A DNA stretch of 64,000 nt from the NCBI RefSeq assembly GCF_030403505.1, contig NZ_JAUEMJ010000005.1, forward strand, positions 199,494-263,493, written 5' to 3'. The notes under the pieces were generated by a model. The model was not told the DNA's origin, did no database searches, and was given only the letters and a program-made list of their open reading frames with translations. A program made the position numbers and the translations under genes. Position 1 is the first letter of the stretch. Each line of letters starts with the position of its first letter. Source of the DNA: Glycomyces tritici (GTDB lineage Bacteria; Actinomycetota; Actinomycetes; Mycobacteriales; Micromonosporaceae). Shown piece after piece: positions 26,471 through 34,188 of this stretch.

Positions 26471-26656
26471 TCAATCGATGAGGATGGCCTGCAGCGGGCA
26501 GGCGCGGGCGGCCTGCTCGACCTCGTCGGCCAGCGCGTCGTCGGGGTCGGCGTCGTAGACGAGGTCCCCGTCGTCGTCGATGCCGAAGACTTCGGGCGCA
26601 GTGAAGACGCATTGGGCCAGGACCTGGCAGCGGGATCGGTCGACGCGGACCTTCAT
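26471..26656 (-). CDS. Small ferredoxin, [3Fe-4S] type
   Basis: A 61-residue ferredoxin with three cysteines (C10, C16, C53) in the order C-x5-C-x36-C-P. The missing fourth cysteine indicates a [3Fe-4S] cluster, as in the small actinobacterial ferredoxins that usually deliver electrons to cytochromes P450. The rest is acidic (IDDDGDLVYDADPDDALADEVEQAARACPLQAI), typical of the family. No P450 gene is nearby; instead the gene overlaps the end of a flavin-binding PNPOx-family gene by four bases, so that protein is the likeliest partner. The start was set at MKVRVDRSRC; a longer reading is antisense-like and not conserved. Confidence 0.85.
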   Translation of the reverse strand: MKVRVDRSRCQVLAQCVFTAPEVFGIDDDGDLVYDADPDDALADEVEQAARACPLQAILID

Positions 26657-27552
26657 GGGGTCTCCTTCCGAGGGTTGAACTTCGAGTAGCCGCCGAACGC
26701 CCACCGCAGCGGCAGGGCGCCGTCGATCTGGACGGCGCGGTCGAGCGTGAACCGGACGAGCCGCTGCGCGCCGGGGACCGCCGCGGCGCGGCCCGGGTCC
26801 CAGTCGACGCGGGCGGTCCCGGTCAGGTGCAGGGCCCGGCCCCGCTCCCAGTCCGGGAAGAGCAGGCCGCAGCGCGGGTCGAGTTCGAGGTTGCCGAGGG
26901 TCATGTACATCGAGTTGCCGAGGTAGTCGGGCCAGACCAGGCCGCGGTCGCCGGTGAGGGCGACGAAGCCGGGGTTCCCGCCCCGGTGGGAGGCGTCCGC
27001 GCCGAGACCGCCGGCGCGCGTGGCGACGAAGAACGTGTCCGACGCGGCGATCCAGTCCTGCTGCTCGGGCGTGAGTCGTGCCGAAGTGCGCGCCGTCGCC
27101 GTCCCCGGTGGAGCGTCGGCGGCCTCGGGGGTGCGGGCCTGGATGTACTTGGGGCAGTTGGCGTAGACCTGCTCGGTGCGGATCTCGAGCCGGTCGCCGA
27201 CGCGCCGGGCGCCGCCGTTGACGCGCATCCGGCGGCGGGTGGCCGGTTCGATCGCGAGCATGCCCAGGTCCCGTTCGGTGTCGAACAGTCCGGCGAGCGG
27301 ATCAGGGCCGACCGGTGCGCGGTCGACGGTGATCGTCCGTTCGCCAATGGCCTCCACGAAGCCTTCGGGGCCGGCGAGGGCGCTGGCCCAGACCGCGCCG
27401 TCGTCGTCGGCGGCGCCGATCACGACCATGCGCTGGCGGGCGAGGAACTCGGCGGCGATCGCCGGGATCGCCGCGTCCACTCCGGCCGAACCCCAGGCGG
27501 GGAGGTCGAGGCCGACCCGGCGCTGGACGGCGCGTTCTCCCTTGTGGATCAT
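26653..27552 (-). CDS. Pyridoxamine 5'-phosphate oxidase-family (FMN-binding) protein
   Basis: A 299-residue member of the split-barrel flavin-reductase/PNPOx superfamily. It has two flavin-barrel-like halves: an N-terminal region (FLARQRMVVIGAADDDGAVWASALAGPEGF) and a C-terminal one (SDTFFVATRAGG..GGNPGFVALTG..GLVWPDYLGNSMYMTLGNLELDPRCGLLFPDWERG). Several such proteins in actinobacteria are flavin- or F420-dependent oxidoreductases of unknown substrate. Overlap with a [3Fe-4S] ferredoxin gene suggests electron transfer to or from the flavin. It lies in one strand with the VOC gene upstream, but a G/C homopolymer tract of doubtful quality separates them. Confidence 0.8.
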   Translation of the reverse strand: MIHKGERAVQRRVGLDLPAWGSAGVDAAIPAIAAEFLARQRMVVIGAADDDGAVWASALAGPEGFVEAIGERTITVDRAPVGPDPLAGLFDTERDLGMLAIEPATRRRMRVNGGARRVGDRLEIRTEQVYANCPKYIQARTPEAADAPPGTATARTSARLTPEQQDWIAASDTFFVATRAGGLGADASHRGGNPGFVALTGDRGLVWPDYLGNSMYMTLGNLELDPRCGLLFPDWERGRALHLTGTARVDWDPGRAAAVPGAQRLVRFTLDRAVQIDGALPLRWAFGGYSKFNPRKETP

Positions 27553-27564
27553 CGTGCTCCTTTC

Positions 27565-27655
27565 GGGGCGTGGGGGGGGCCCCCGGCCCCCCCCCCCCGC
27601 GGGGGGGGGGGGGGGGGGGCACCCCCCCCCGGGGGGGGCCCCGGTCCCCCGCGGG
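27565..27655. repeat. Low-complexity poly-G/poly-C tract, probable sequence artefact
   Basis: Alternating long runs of G and C (for example, a run of about 21 G near 27600-27619) with almost no other base. It lies between the PNPOx start and the VOC stop. A real strong hairpin could sit here, but the homopolymer pattern looks like sequencing or assembly failure, and the final 40 bases of the window show the same look. Treat coordinates across it as uncertain. Confidence 0.7.
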
Positions 27656-27690
27656 CCGCCGGCCCGCGAACGCCGTCGTGCCTCGGGTGT

Positions 27691-28140
27691 CTAGAAGAAG
27701 CCGCAGGTGGGCGCGCCCTTGACCGGCGCGGGGGCGGTGTCGGCACCGGTGGGGGCGTAGATCTCGAGGCGGGTGCCGTCGGGGTCGGTGAAGAACACGC
27801 CGCCGGAGGCGGCGCCTTCGCCGTGGGGGACGACGCCGTCGTAGAACAGCTCGACGCCGGCGTCCTTGAGCGCGGCCTCGGCCCGGCGCACGGCCGCGAT
27901 GTCGGGCGCCTCGAACGAGAGGTGGTGCAGCCCGGGGCGGCGCGTGTCGAAGGTCCCCTCGCTCTGCTCCCACAGCGCCAGGACGATGTCGTCCTCGCCG
28001 AGGAAGGCGAACCGGTCCTCGCCGTCGGTCTTCTCGCCGATGAGGCCGAGGCCGAAGATCTCGCGGTAGAAGGCGACCGAGCGGGGGAGGTCGGTGACGT
28101 TGATGCCGACGTGGCCGGTCTTGAGGGTCGTTGCGGTCAT
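27691..28140 (-). CDS. VOC/glyoxalase-family protein
   Basis: A 149-residue vicinal-oxygen-chelate protein. Two beta-alpha-beta-beta-beta units are visible: GHVGINVTDLPRSVAFYREIFGLGLI and HHLSFEAPDIAAVRRAEAALKDAGV, ending in FFTDPDGTRLEIYAPTG. Metal-ligand candidates are His in GHVGINV, His in LHHLSFE and Glu in RLEIYAP. These proteins include dioxygenases, lyases and resistance proteins; no function is assignable. Start 28140 was chosen as MTATTLKTGHVGIN; a longer start is not conserved. The 231-base gap upstream holds two inverted repeats that probably form its operator. It would be the first gene of a VOC-PNPOx-ferredoxin operon if the G/C tract is an artefact. Confidence 0.85.
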   Translation of the reverse strand: MTATTLKTGHVGINVTDLPRSVAFYREIFGLGLIGEKTDGEDRFAFLGEDDIVLALWEQSEGTFDTRRPGLHHLSFEAPDIAAVRRAEAALKDAGVELFYDGVVPHGEGAASGGVFFTDPDGTRLEIYAPTGADTAPAPVKGAPTCGFF

Positions 28141-28206
28141 GGGTGCTCCACGGGTGAGAAGGACTGTCGCGAAGGGACTGCACGGGGTCAGACGCACTTC
28201 GATTGC

Positions 28207-28275
28207 CTAACGGTTAATCCGTTAGAAGAAAGCTTCCCATGCGTCCCTAATGATTGCAACGCGTACAACCATTAG
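28207..28275. promoter_or_regulatory. Two inverted repeats upstream of the VOC gene
   Basis: CTAACGG-TTAAT-CCGTTAG (28207-28225, perfect 7-bp arms) and CTAATG (28247-28252) paired with CATTAG (28270-28275). The arms share a CTAAyg start. A single CTAACGG-like half-site (TCTAACGGTAAC) also lies just upstream of the CGNR gene near 28955-28966, so the CGNR protein may recognise all three. Confidence 0.55.
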
Positions 28276-28371
28276 AAATTTGTGACGGTCGTCGCTGTCC
28301 GCCGTGATCCGTTGGCGGGCATGACGAAACGCCGCACGACCAGCGGTCGTGCGGCGTTGGGCCCGGAAGTG

Positions 28372-28953
28372 TCAGCCCTCGGCGGCGGTGCGGTGCCTGG
28401 CGTAGTGCCGGGCCGCGCGGGCGCGGTTGCCGCACCCGGCCGAGCACCACTCGCGGCGCGGGTGGTCCTTGGCGAAGTAGAGCACGCAGCCGGGCCCGTA
28501 GCAGGCGCGCAGGTCCTCCCGGCCCGGGCCGGTAAGCAGCTCGATGCCCTGCACGGCAAGGGAGGCAAGGCATTGCGACACCGGGTCCCCCTCGCTGCCG
28601 AAGCGGCGGGCGAGCGCGTCCCCGTCCAGTTCGAGCACCGGCCAGCCCGGCGCCAGCGCCGCCGCCCGGTTGACCTCGGCCACGGCCTCGGTGAGATCCC
28701 GCAGCGGCGAGGCGGCGGCGGGCCGGGTGTCCTCGGTGGCGAACGCGGCAAGGCGGCGCAGCGCGTCCCGCAAAGAACGGAAGCGGGCCAGGTCGCCGTC
28801 GCCGACCTCGGCGGCGGCGGGGCCGACCGCGTCGATCCAGGTGCGGAGGTCGGCGGCGGTCTCGAGGTCGTCGTGGAGGCCGGAGCGGTCGGCCCAGACC
28901 GTGTTCATCAACCGGACCGGCGTCGGCTCGCCGGGAAGGAGCAGCGCAGGCAT
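28372..28953 (-). CDS. CGNR zinc-finger (ABATE) regulator
   Basis: A 193-residue protein with an N-terminal ABATE domain (LMNTVWADRSGLHDDLETAADLRTWIDAVG) and a C-terminal CGNR zinc finger (RACYGPGCVLYFAKDHPRREWCSAGCGNRARAARHYARH). The four zinc-ligand cysteines are in C-x4-C and W-C-x3-C-G-N-R. This family is considered a stress-responsive transcription regulator group; direct targets are mostly unknown. A copy of the CTAACGG half-site lies right before its start and two dyads with the same half-site lie before the downstream VOC gene. This suggests autoregulation plus control of the VOC-PNPOx-ferredoxin genes. No Shine-Dalgarno is evident. Confidence 0.85.
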   Translation of the reverse strand: MPALLLPGEPTPVRLMNTVWADRSGLHDDLETAADLRTWIDAVGPAAAEVGDGDLARFRSLRDALRRLAAFATEDTRPAAASPLRDLTEAVAEVNRAAALAPGWPVLELDGDALARRFGSEGDPVSQCLASLAVQGIELLTGPGREDLRACYGPGCVLYFAKDHPRREWCSAGCGNRARAARHYARHRTAAEG

Positions 28954-29101
28954 GTTCTAACGGTAACAGGACCCTCCAAGCATTGCGTGCGGCGCGGCGC
29001 GGGCGGGCGGAGCCCGTGTCGCCCCGATGCCGCCTTCCCGATGAGTTTCGGCCCGTAGCGTCGTCGGTATACCTGAGGACCAGCGAGCAGAGGAGCAGCA
29101 G

Positions 29102-29731
29102 ATGGGCAAGCTCATCGTCACCGAGTTCATGTCGATCGACGGCGTGGCCCAGGCGCCCGGCGCGCCGGAGGAGGACCCCGAGGGCGGTTTCGCATACGGC
29201 GGCTGGCAGGCGCCGCTCATCGACCGCGACGAGGAGCACTTCATCTTCGAGCAGGCCAAGGGCATGGACGCGCTCCTCCTCGGCCGCCGCACGTACGACA
29301 TCTTCGCGGGTTACTGGCCCACCGCCCCCGCGGAGTTCGACTTCACCGCGCTCATCAACCGCGTCCCCAAGTTCGTCGCCTCGCGCACGCTCCAACCGCC
29401 GCTGGGCTGGGACGCCGCGAGCCTGCTGCAGGGCGACCTGGCCGAGGCCGTGGGGGAGCTCAAGGACCGCTTCGGGCACGTCCACGTCATCGGCAGCCTC
29501 GACCTGGTGCAGTCGCTCCTGCGGCTCGGCCTCGTCGACCGCCTCAACCTGTGGGTCTACCCGGTCGTCCTCGCCCAGGGCAAGCGCGTCTTCGCCGACG
29601 GCGCGGTGCCCACCGCGCTGCGCCTGACCGAGTCGCGGGTGTTCGCGAACGGCACTGTCAAGCTCGAGTACGAGACGGCGGGCGAGCCCGCGGTGGGCGA
29701 CATCGACGCGGACGTCGACCGCCTGACCTAG
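29102..29731 (+). CDS. Dihydrofolate reductase-like (RibD C-terminal domain) protein
   Basis: A 209-residue DHFR/RibD-C superfamily member. It begins GKLIVTEFMSIDGVAQAPGAPEEDPEGGF, the usual first strand and loop, has ALLLGRRTYDIFAGYWP as the cofactor-loop segment and ends VHVIGSLDLVQSLLRLGLVDRLNLWVYPVVLAQGKRVF. The predicted reaction is an NADPH-dependent reduction of unknown substrate. AGGAG-like bases (GAGGAGCAGCAG) precede ATG. It diverges from the CGNR gene with about 150 bases between, so a shared promoter region is possible. A terminator was not found downstream. Confidence 0.85.
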   Translation: MGKLIVTEFMSIDGVAQAPGAPEEDPEGGFAYGGWQAPLIDRDEEHFIFEQAKGMDALLLGRRTYDIFAGYWPTAPAEFDFTALINRVPKFVASRTLQPPLGWDAASLLQGDLAEAVGELKDRFGHVHVIGSLDLVQSLLRLGLVDRLNLWVYPVVLAQGKRVFADGAVPTALRLTESRVFANGTVKLEYETAGEPAVGDIDADVDRLT

Positions 29732-29902
29732 TCGGCGGCCGGGCGCTCCTTCGGCCGCTGCGGGCCGCGATGACGCTGTTGCGGCACTGGGAGACCCGTT
29801 CGTTCGGATCGAAAGCGGCGAGCCGTGCCGCGCTCGCTCCTCGGTCGAGTCCGAGGCTGTCGCGGACGGTCGTTCTCGTCGTCCTGTTGTAATGTGAGTC
29901 AC

Positions 29903-32900
29903 GTGTCGGAGCCATTGGGAGCGCGCGGTCGCGGCTCACCCGCAAGCGCAGGCGGTGCCGAGTCGCGGTTCGGTGCGCTCCTCAAGGCGCATCGTGAACG
30001 CCTCGGCCTGACCCAACGGGACCTCGCCGGGAGCTCCAGCCTCAGCTTGGCCGCCATCCGCGACCTGGAGCAGGGACGCAGCCGCCAGCCGCGGCGGGAT
30101 TCGGTGCACCGCCTCGCCGATGCCCTGCAGCTGTCGAATCAGGACCGTGCTCGATTCGTCGCGTCCGCTCTCGGTGGCGACGTGTACACCGCCCCGACCC
30201 CGATCGCACCCGAGGACGCCGATCGCACCGAGTGCGAAGCCGGGACGACGCTGAGCATCTTGGGCCCGGTCGCTCTGTGGCACAACGGGATGCCGGTGCC
30301 GCTGACCTCACCCAAGCTGCAGTGCCTCCTGTTGCGGCTCGCGCTGAGCGCCGGCGACGTCGTGGGACGCGAAGCCCTGATGGAGCTGCTCTGGGGTGAG
30401 CGACGCCCGGCCTCGGCCGCGAATCTCCTGCATGCCCATATCGGCAGGCTCCGGCGACTGCTCCAGCCGGATTCGGGACTGGTGCTCCAGACCGCCCCGG
30501 GCGGGTACCGCCTCGAAGTGGACCCGGGCCGGCTGGACCTGGCACGGTTCCGGGAACTGGCCTCCCTGGGCACCGCGGAGCCCGACCCGGAACGGGCCCT
30601 GGACCACCTCACCGAGGCGGTTCGACTGTGGCGGGGAGAGACCGATGTGGACGCACTTCGGAACGGACCGCTCATGGCGGCCGTGACCGAGGAGTACGTC
30701 ACCGTCCTGTGCGCCTATGCCTCGGCCGCAAGAAGCCTGGGCGAATCCGACCAGGCGCTGCCGCGCCTGCGCGAACTGGCCGACCGGTTCGAACTGCACG
30801 AACCGCTGCACACGGAACTCGTCACGAGTCTGTCGGCGAGCGGTCGGCAGGCCGAGGCGCTCGCCGCCTTCGACCGAGTGCGCACCGCACTCGCCGACCA
30901 GCTCGGCGTCGACCCGGGGGAGCGGCTCCGCGACGCCCACCAGGGGGCGCTCCGGCAGCGCTGGAGCGCGGAGGCGCACGAGTCGCGGCGGCGGGCCGCG
31001 ATTCGGCAGGTACCGGCACCACCCCCGGACTTCGTAGGGCGCACCGCGGAATTGGACCGAATCGTCGCGACGCTCGGCGGCCACCGGTCGGGAGTCGGGG
31101 CGCGAATCATCGCCGTGAACGGTCCTGCGGGGATCGGCAAGACCGCGCTGGCGCTGGAAGCATCTGGGCGTCTGCGGGAGGCGTTTCCGGACGGACAGCT
31201 GTACGCCGACCTCCGCGGCGCCTCCGGCACCCCGCTGTCCCCTTTGGAGGCGATGGGACGATTCCTGCGGGCGCTGGGCGTCTCCGGTGAGCGGATCGGC
31301 GCCGACGAGGCCGAAGCCGCCGCGCTGCTGCGCAGCGAACTCGCCGAACGCCGGATGCTGCTGGTCCTGGACAACGCGAAGGACGGACGGCAGGTGTCGC
31401 CGCTGTTGCCCGGCACCGGCGGGTGCGGCGTGCTGGTGACCAGCCGCAGGCGACTCACCGATCTGGTGGGCGCCACGGTCGTCGACCTGCCCGCCCTTCC
31501 TGTGGCCGACGCCCTCGCCCTGCTGGCCGCCACCGCAGGTGCGCAGCGGATCGCCGCCGATCCGCAGTCGGCCCGGCAACTGAGCGCCGCCTGCGGGCAG
31601 CTGCCGCTGGCGCTGCGCATCGCGGGAGCGCGGTTGGCGAGCCGCTCCGCGTGGTCCGCCGCCGACCTGGCGAAGCGCCTGCTCGACGAGAGCCGGCGGC
31701 TGGCCGAGCTGAGCACCGGCGAGCTCAGTGTGCTGGTCAGCTTCCAGCTCAGCTATCAGGATCTCAGCGAGGCCGCGCGGCGCGCGTTCCGGTTGTGCGC
31801 GCTGCACCCCGGTGACGACTTCACTCTGGACGCCACCGCGGTCCTGCTCGATGCGGATGCGCCTGAGACGGACCGGATCCTCGGCGAGCTGCTCGACGCC
31901 AACATGCTCCTGCAGTACTCACCGGACCGGTTCCGCTGCCACGATCTGCTCGGCCTGTACGCGGCCAGGCTGCTCGCCGAGCGCGACCCCGCGGAGTACG
32001 CCGCGGACCGCGACCGGTACTACGCCTGGCACCTGCGAGTCGCGACGGCGGCGATGGAGTGGGTGTACCCGCAGCTCGTCAGATGGTCCACATGCGACGA
32101 CCGAGAGGCTGTGCTCGCGACGCACGAAGCCGCTTCGGCATGGCTCGACACTGAGGCACCGGCGCTGGTCGCGCTCATCGAGCGCATCGCGGACACCGAG
32201 GAGCACCGCCACCTCGCCTGGCAGATCGCCGATCAGCTCCGCGGCTACTTCCTCATCAACCGGCAGGCCGACCGATGGCTGCGGTCCGCCGAGGCGGGCC
32301 TGCGCGCCGCGCACGATGATCCTTCCGCCCAAGCGGCGATGCACATGACTCGCGGACAAGCGATGTGGGCGCTCGGGCGCCACGAAGCGGCGATCGCCGT
32401 CTACACCGAGGGCGCGCGATCCGCCGACACCGGCGGGTGGCGACAGGCCGCTGCCTACCTGCGGCACAACATCGGCTGGGTACTGGCCGAGCAGGGCCGA
32501 CTGGCCGAGGCGGAGCGGTCCTTCCACCGAGCGGTCGAACTCAGCGACGACGAACTGGGGCATGTTCGCGCGGTGACGCTCAACGGCTTGGGCTACGTCT
32601 GCTTCGATCAGGGCCGACTCACGGAGGCGGCGGAGTACTTCGGCGCCGCCCTCCGCATCAACCAGAAGACGGGGCGCGAGAAATCCCTCCTGGCCAACCG
32701 CTCGAACCTCGGTATGGTGCTCCGCCGACTCGGGCACGAGTCGGCGGCCGAGGAGCACCTGCGCGCCGCGTTGGACGGGCACCGTCGCACCGCCAATCTG
32801 AACGGTGAACTGGCCGCGCTGGAGGAATTGAGCCTGCTGCATACGCAACGCGGCCGCAGTGCGGCAGCGGTGAGCGCCGCGGAGCAGGGGTACGACCTCG

Positions 32901-33322
32901 CGGTGATCGCCCGGGACCGGCGCGCGCAGGCGGCCCTGCTGATCGCACTCGGCGAAGCGCATTTGGGCGCCGATGCCGGTGCGGCTGCTCATGAATCGTT
33001 CGGGCGGGCGCTCGAGATAGCGGGCGAATACCCGTTCCTCGAAACACGCGCGACCATAGGCACCGCCAATGTGCTGCTGGCCCGGGGTGACGTCGCCGCC
33101 GCGCGCAGGCATGCGGAGCGCGCCCTCGAGGCCGCGCGCGGGCGCGGATACGGCGTCCTGGAGGCCGACGCGCTGACGGCGCAGGCCCAGTGCCTCGCAA
33201 GCGAAGACCGGGCGGCGGCCGCACGGCTCGCGGCCGCGGCCGTCACGTTGTACCGGGCTGCAGGTGCGGCACCCATGGCCGCCAGGGTCGAGGCGGAGTA
33301 TGCGCGACCAGGAAGTGTGTGA
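29903..33322 (+). CDS. Large XRE-SARP (BTAD)-NB-ARC-TPR transcriptional regulator (AfsR-like)
   Basis: A 1,139-residue multidomain regulator. In order: an XRE helix-turn-helix (about 20-80: FGALLKAHRERLGLTQRDLAGSSSLSLAAIRDLEQG), an OmpR-type winged helix (about 115-190: LQCLLLRLALSAGDVVGREALMELLWGE), a BTAD domain (about 200-345), an NB-ARC ATPase (P-loop GPAGIGKT at 407-414; Walker B LLVLDNAK) and C-terminal tetratricopeptide-like helices (about 780-1120). Having both XRE and OmpR-type DNA-binding domains in one chain is an unusual elaboration of AfsR. ATP or partner binding to the TPR probably releases DNA binding. GTG 29903 lies only about 10 bases after a -10-like TGTAAT (29888-29893), with no Shine-Dalgarno, so translation may be leaderless. 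No biosynthetic gene cluster adjoins it in this window. Confidence 0.85.
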   Translation: MSEPLGARGRGSPASAGGAESRFGALLKAHRERLGLTQRDLAGSSSLSLAAIRDLEQGRSRQPRRDSVHRLADALQLSNQDRARFVASALGGDVYTAPTPIAPEDADRTECEAGTTLSILGPVALWHNGMPVPLTSPKLQCLLLRLALSAGDVVGREALMELLWGERRPASAANLLHAHIGRLRRLLQPDSGLVLQTAPGGYRLEVDPGRLDLARFRELASLGTAEPDPERALDHLTEAVRLWRGETDVDALRNGPLMAAVTEEYVTVLCAYASAARSLGESDQALPRLRELADRFELHEPLHTELVTSLSASGRQAEALAAFDRVRTALADQLGVDPGERLRDAHQGALRQRWSAEAHESRRRAAIRQVPAPPPDFVGRTAELDRIVATLGGHRSGVGARIIAVNGPAGIGKTALALEASGRLREAFPDGQLYADLRGASGTPLSPLEAMGRFLRALGVSGERIGADEAEAAALLRSELAERRMLLVLDNAKDGRQVSPLLPGTGGCGVLVTSRRRLTDLVGATVVDLPALPVADALALLAATAGAQRIAADPQSARQLSAACGQLPLALRIAGARLASRSAWSAADLAKRLLDESRRLAELSTGELSVLVSFQLSYQDLSEAARRAFRLCALHPGDDFTLDATAVLLDADAPETDRILGELLDANMLLQYSPDRFRCHDLLGLYAARLLAERDPAEYAADRDRYYAWHLRVATAAMEWVYPQLVRWSTCDDREAVLATHEAASAWLDTEAPALVALIERIADTEEHRHLAWQIADQLRGYFLINRQADRWLRSAEAGLRAAHDDPSAQAAMHMTRGQAMWALGRHEAAIAVYTEGARSADTGGWRQAAAYLRHNIGWVLAEQGRLAEAERSFHRAVELSDDELGHVRAVTLNGLGYVCFDQGRLTEAAEYFGAALRINQKTGREKSLLANRSNLGMVLRRLGHESAAEEHLRAALDGHRRTANLNGELAALEELSLLHTQRGRSAAAVSAAEQGYDLAVIARDRRAQAALLIALGEAHLGADAGAAAHESFGRALEIAGEYPFLETRATIGTANVLLARGDVAAARRHAERALEAARGRGYGVLEADALTAQAQCLASEDRAAAARLAAAAVTLYRAAGAAPMAARVEAEYARPGSV

Positions 33323-33356
33323 GCGATGGGGATACCGCCGCGCCCGCGGCGCGTGG

Positions 33357-33386
33357 CCGGCGGCGGAGCCGGAGCCCCGCCGCCGG
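33357..33386. terminator. 10-bp hairpin between convergent genes
   Basis: Bases 33357-33366 pair with 33377-33386 around a 10-base loop. It lies between the stops of the large regulator and the convergent NlpC/P60-like gene, so it can end both transcripts. Confidence 0.65.
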
Positions 33387-33393
33387 TGACCGG

Positions 33394-33927
33394 TCAGTTG
33401 TCGCGGATGTTCCGGTACCGCCGCGGGATGTAGTTCTGGTCCCGCAGGTCGTCGGTGAACACCTTGATGTGCCGCATGTCGCTTGCGGGCGACGCCAGAT
33501 CGTAGATCCAGATCCACCCGGGGGACTCCCACATGTGGTACAGCATGCAGTGGTTGTCGTAGGAGTTGAGCACGTCGCCGGGCTTGAGCTGGTCCCACTG
33601 GATCCGTTCCGCGATCTCGGGGATGTGCCTTGTGCTGTGGCCCGGAGTGGAGGTGTGCCAGGCCATCGAGACGAAGCCCGAGCAGTCCGTCCGGTATCTG
33701 TGGGTGCCCTCGATGTCGGGGTACGTGCTGCCCTGGTCGTACTGGACGCCCTCAGTGAACCAGTTGCGGGCCCGTGTCATCACTTCGTCGCGGGCGATGG
33801 TGCCTTGGTACGCCGCGTTCGCCGGACTGGCGACGGCGAGCGTGGGGATCGCCACCGCGGGGACGATGGCAGCCGCCTGCAGCAGGCGGCGTCGGGAGAG
33901 GTTCGGTGTTTCGGATCGAGAGGCCAT
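33394..33927 (-). CDS. Tat-exported NlpC/P60-like amidase or peptidase
   Basis: A 177-residue secreted protein. The N-terminus carries a twin-arginine signal (SRRRLLQAAAIVPAVAIPTLAVASPANA), cleaved after ANA. The mature part has the NlpC/P60-like core: the nucleophile Cys in YRTDCSGFVSMAWH, and LKPGDVLNSYDNHCMLYHMW, which supplies the catalytic His. Members hydrolyse cell-wall peptides or act on related amides. Only about 145 mature residues and no cell-wall-binding repeat, so it is a compact form. Start ATG 33927 is preceded by GTGGAGAA; a GTG four codons earlier would shift nothing important. Confidence 0.75.
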   Translation of the reverse strand: MASRSETPNLSRRRLLQAAAIVPAVAIPTLAVASPANAAYQGTIARDEVMTRARNWFTEGVQYDQGSTYPDIEGTHRYRTDCSGFVSMAWHTSTPGHSTRHIPEIAERIQWDQLKPGDVLNSYDNHCMLYHMWESPGWIWIYDLASPASDMRHIKVFTDDLRDQNYIPRRYRNIRDN

Positions 33928-34125
33928 GGGGTTCTCCACTTCTCAGGTCTGGTTCGGGAGGTGCGGCCGGTCGTCTCAGGGGAGGTGTCCCGACCTGCAG
34001 ATGACATTAGGACCGGCCGGTTGCATGAGACTTGCACCGAAACCCGTACCCGGCCCGTACCCCGATCCCATCGGTTTCGGACCGCGCCCCTTGCGTCACT
34101 CCGCGGCCTGGCCTAAGCTCGTCAC

Positions 34126-34162
34126 GTCCCATTCATCGATATGAATTCCCAATGAATGGGAC
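34126..34162. promoter_or_regulatory. IclR-type operator upstream of the dehydratase
   Basis: GTCCCATTCAT (34126-34136) and ATGAATGGGAC (34152-34162) are exact reverse complements with a 15-base spacer. A second inner pair, ATTCAT and ATGAAT with a 4-base spacer (34131-34146), is nested in it. The element lies 27 bases before the dehydratase ATG and overlaps the presumed start of transcription. The linked IclR regulator is the likely binder. Confidence 0.75.
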
Positions 34163-34188
34163 TGTCCCTCACCGGAAAGCGAGCCGAC

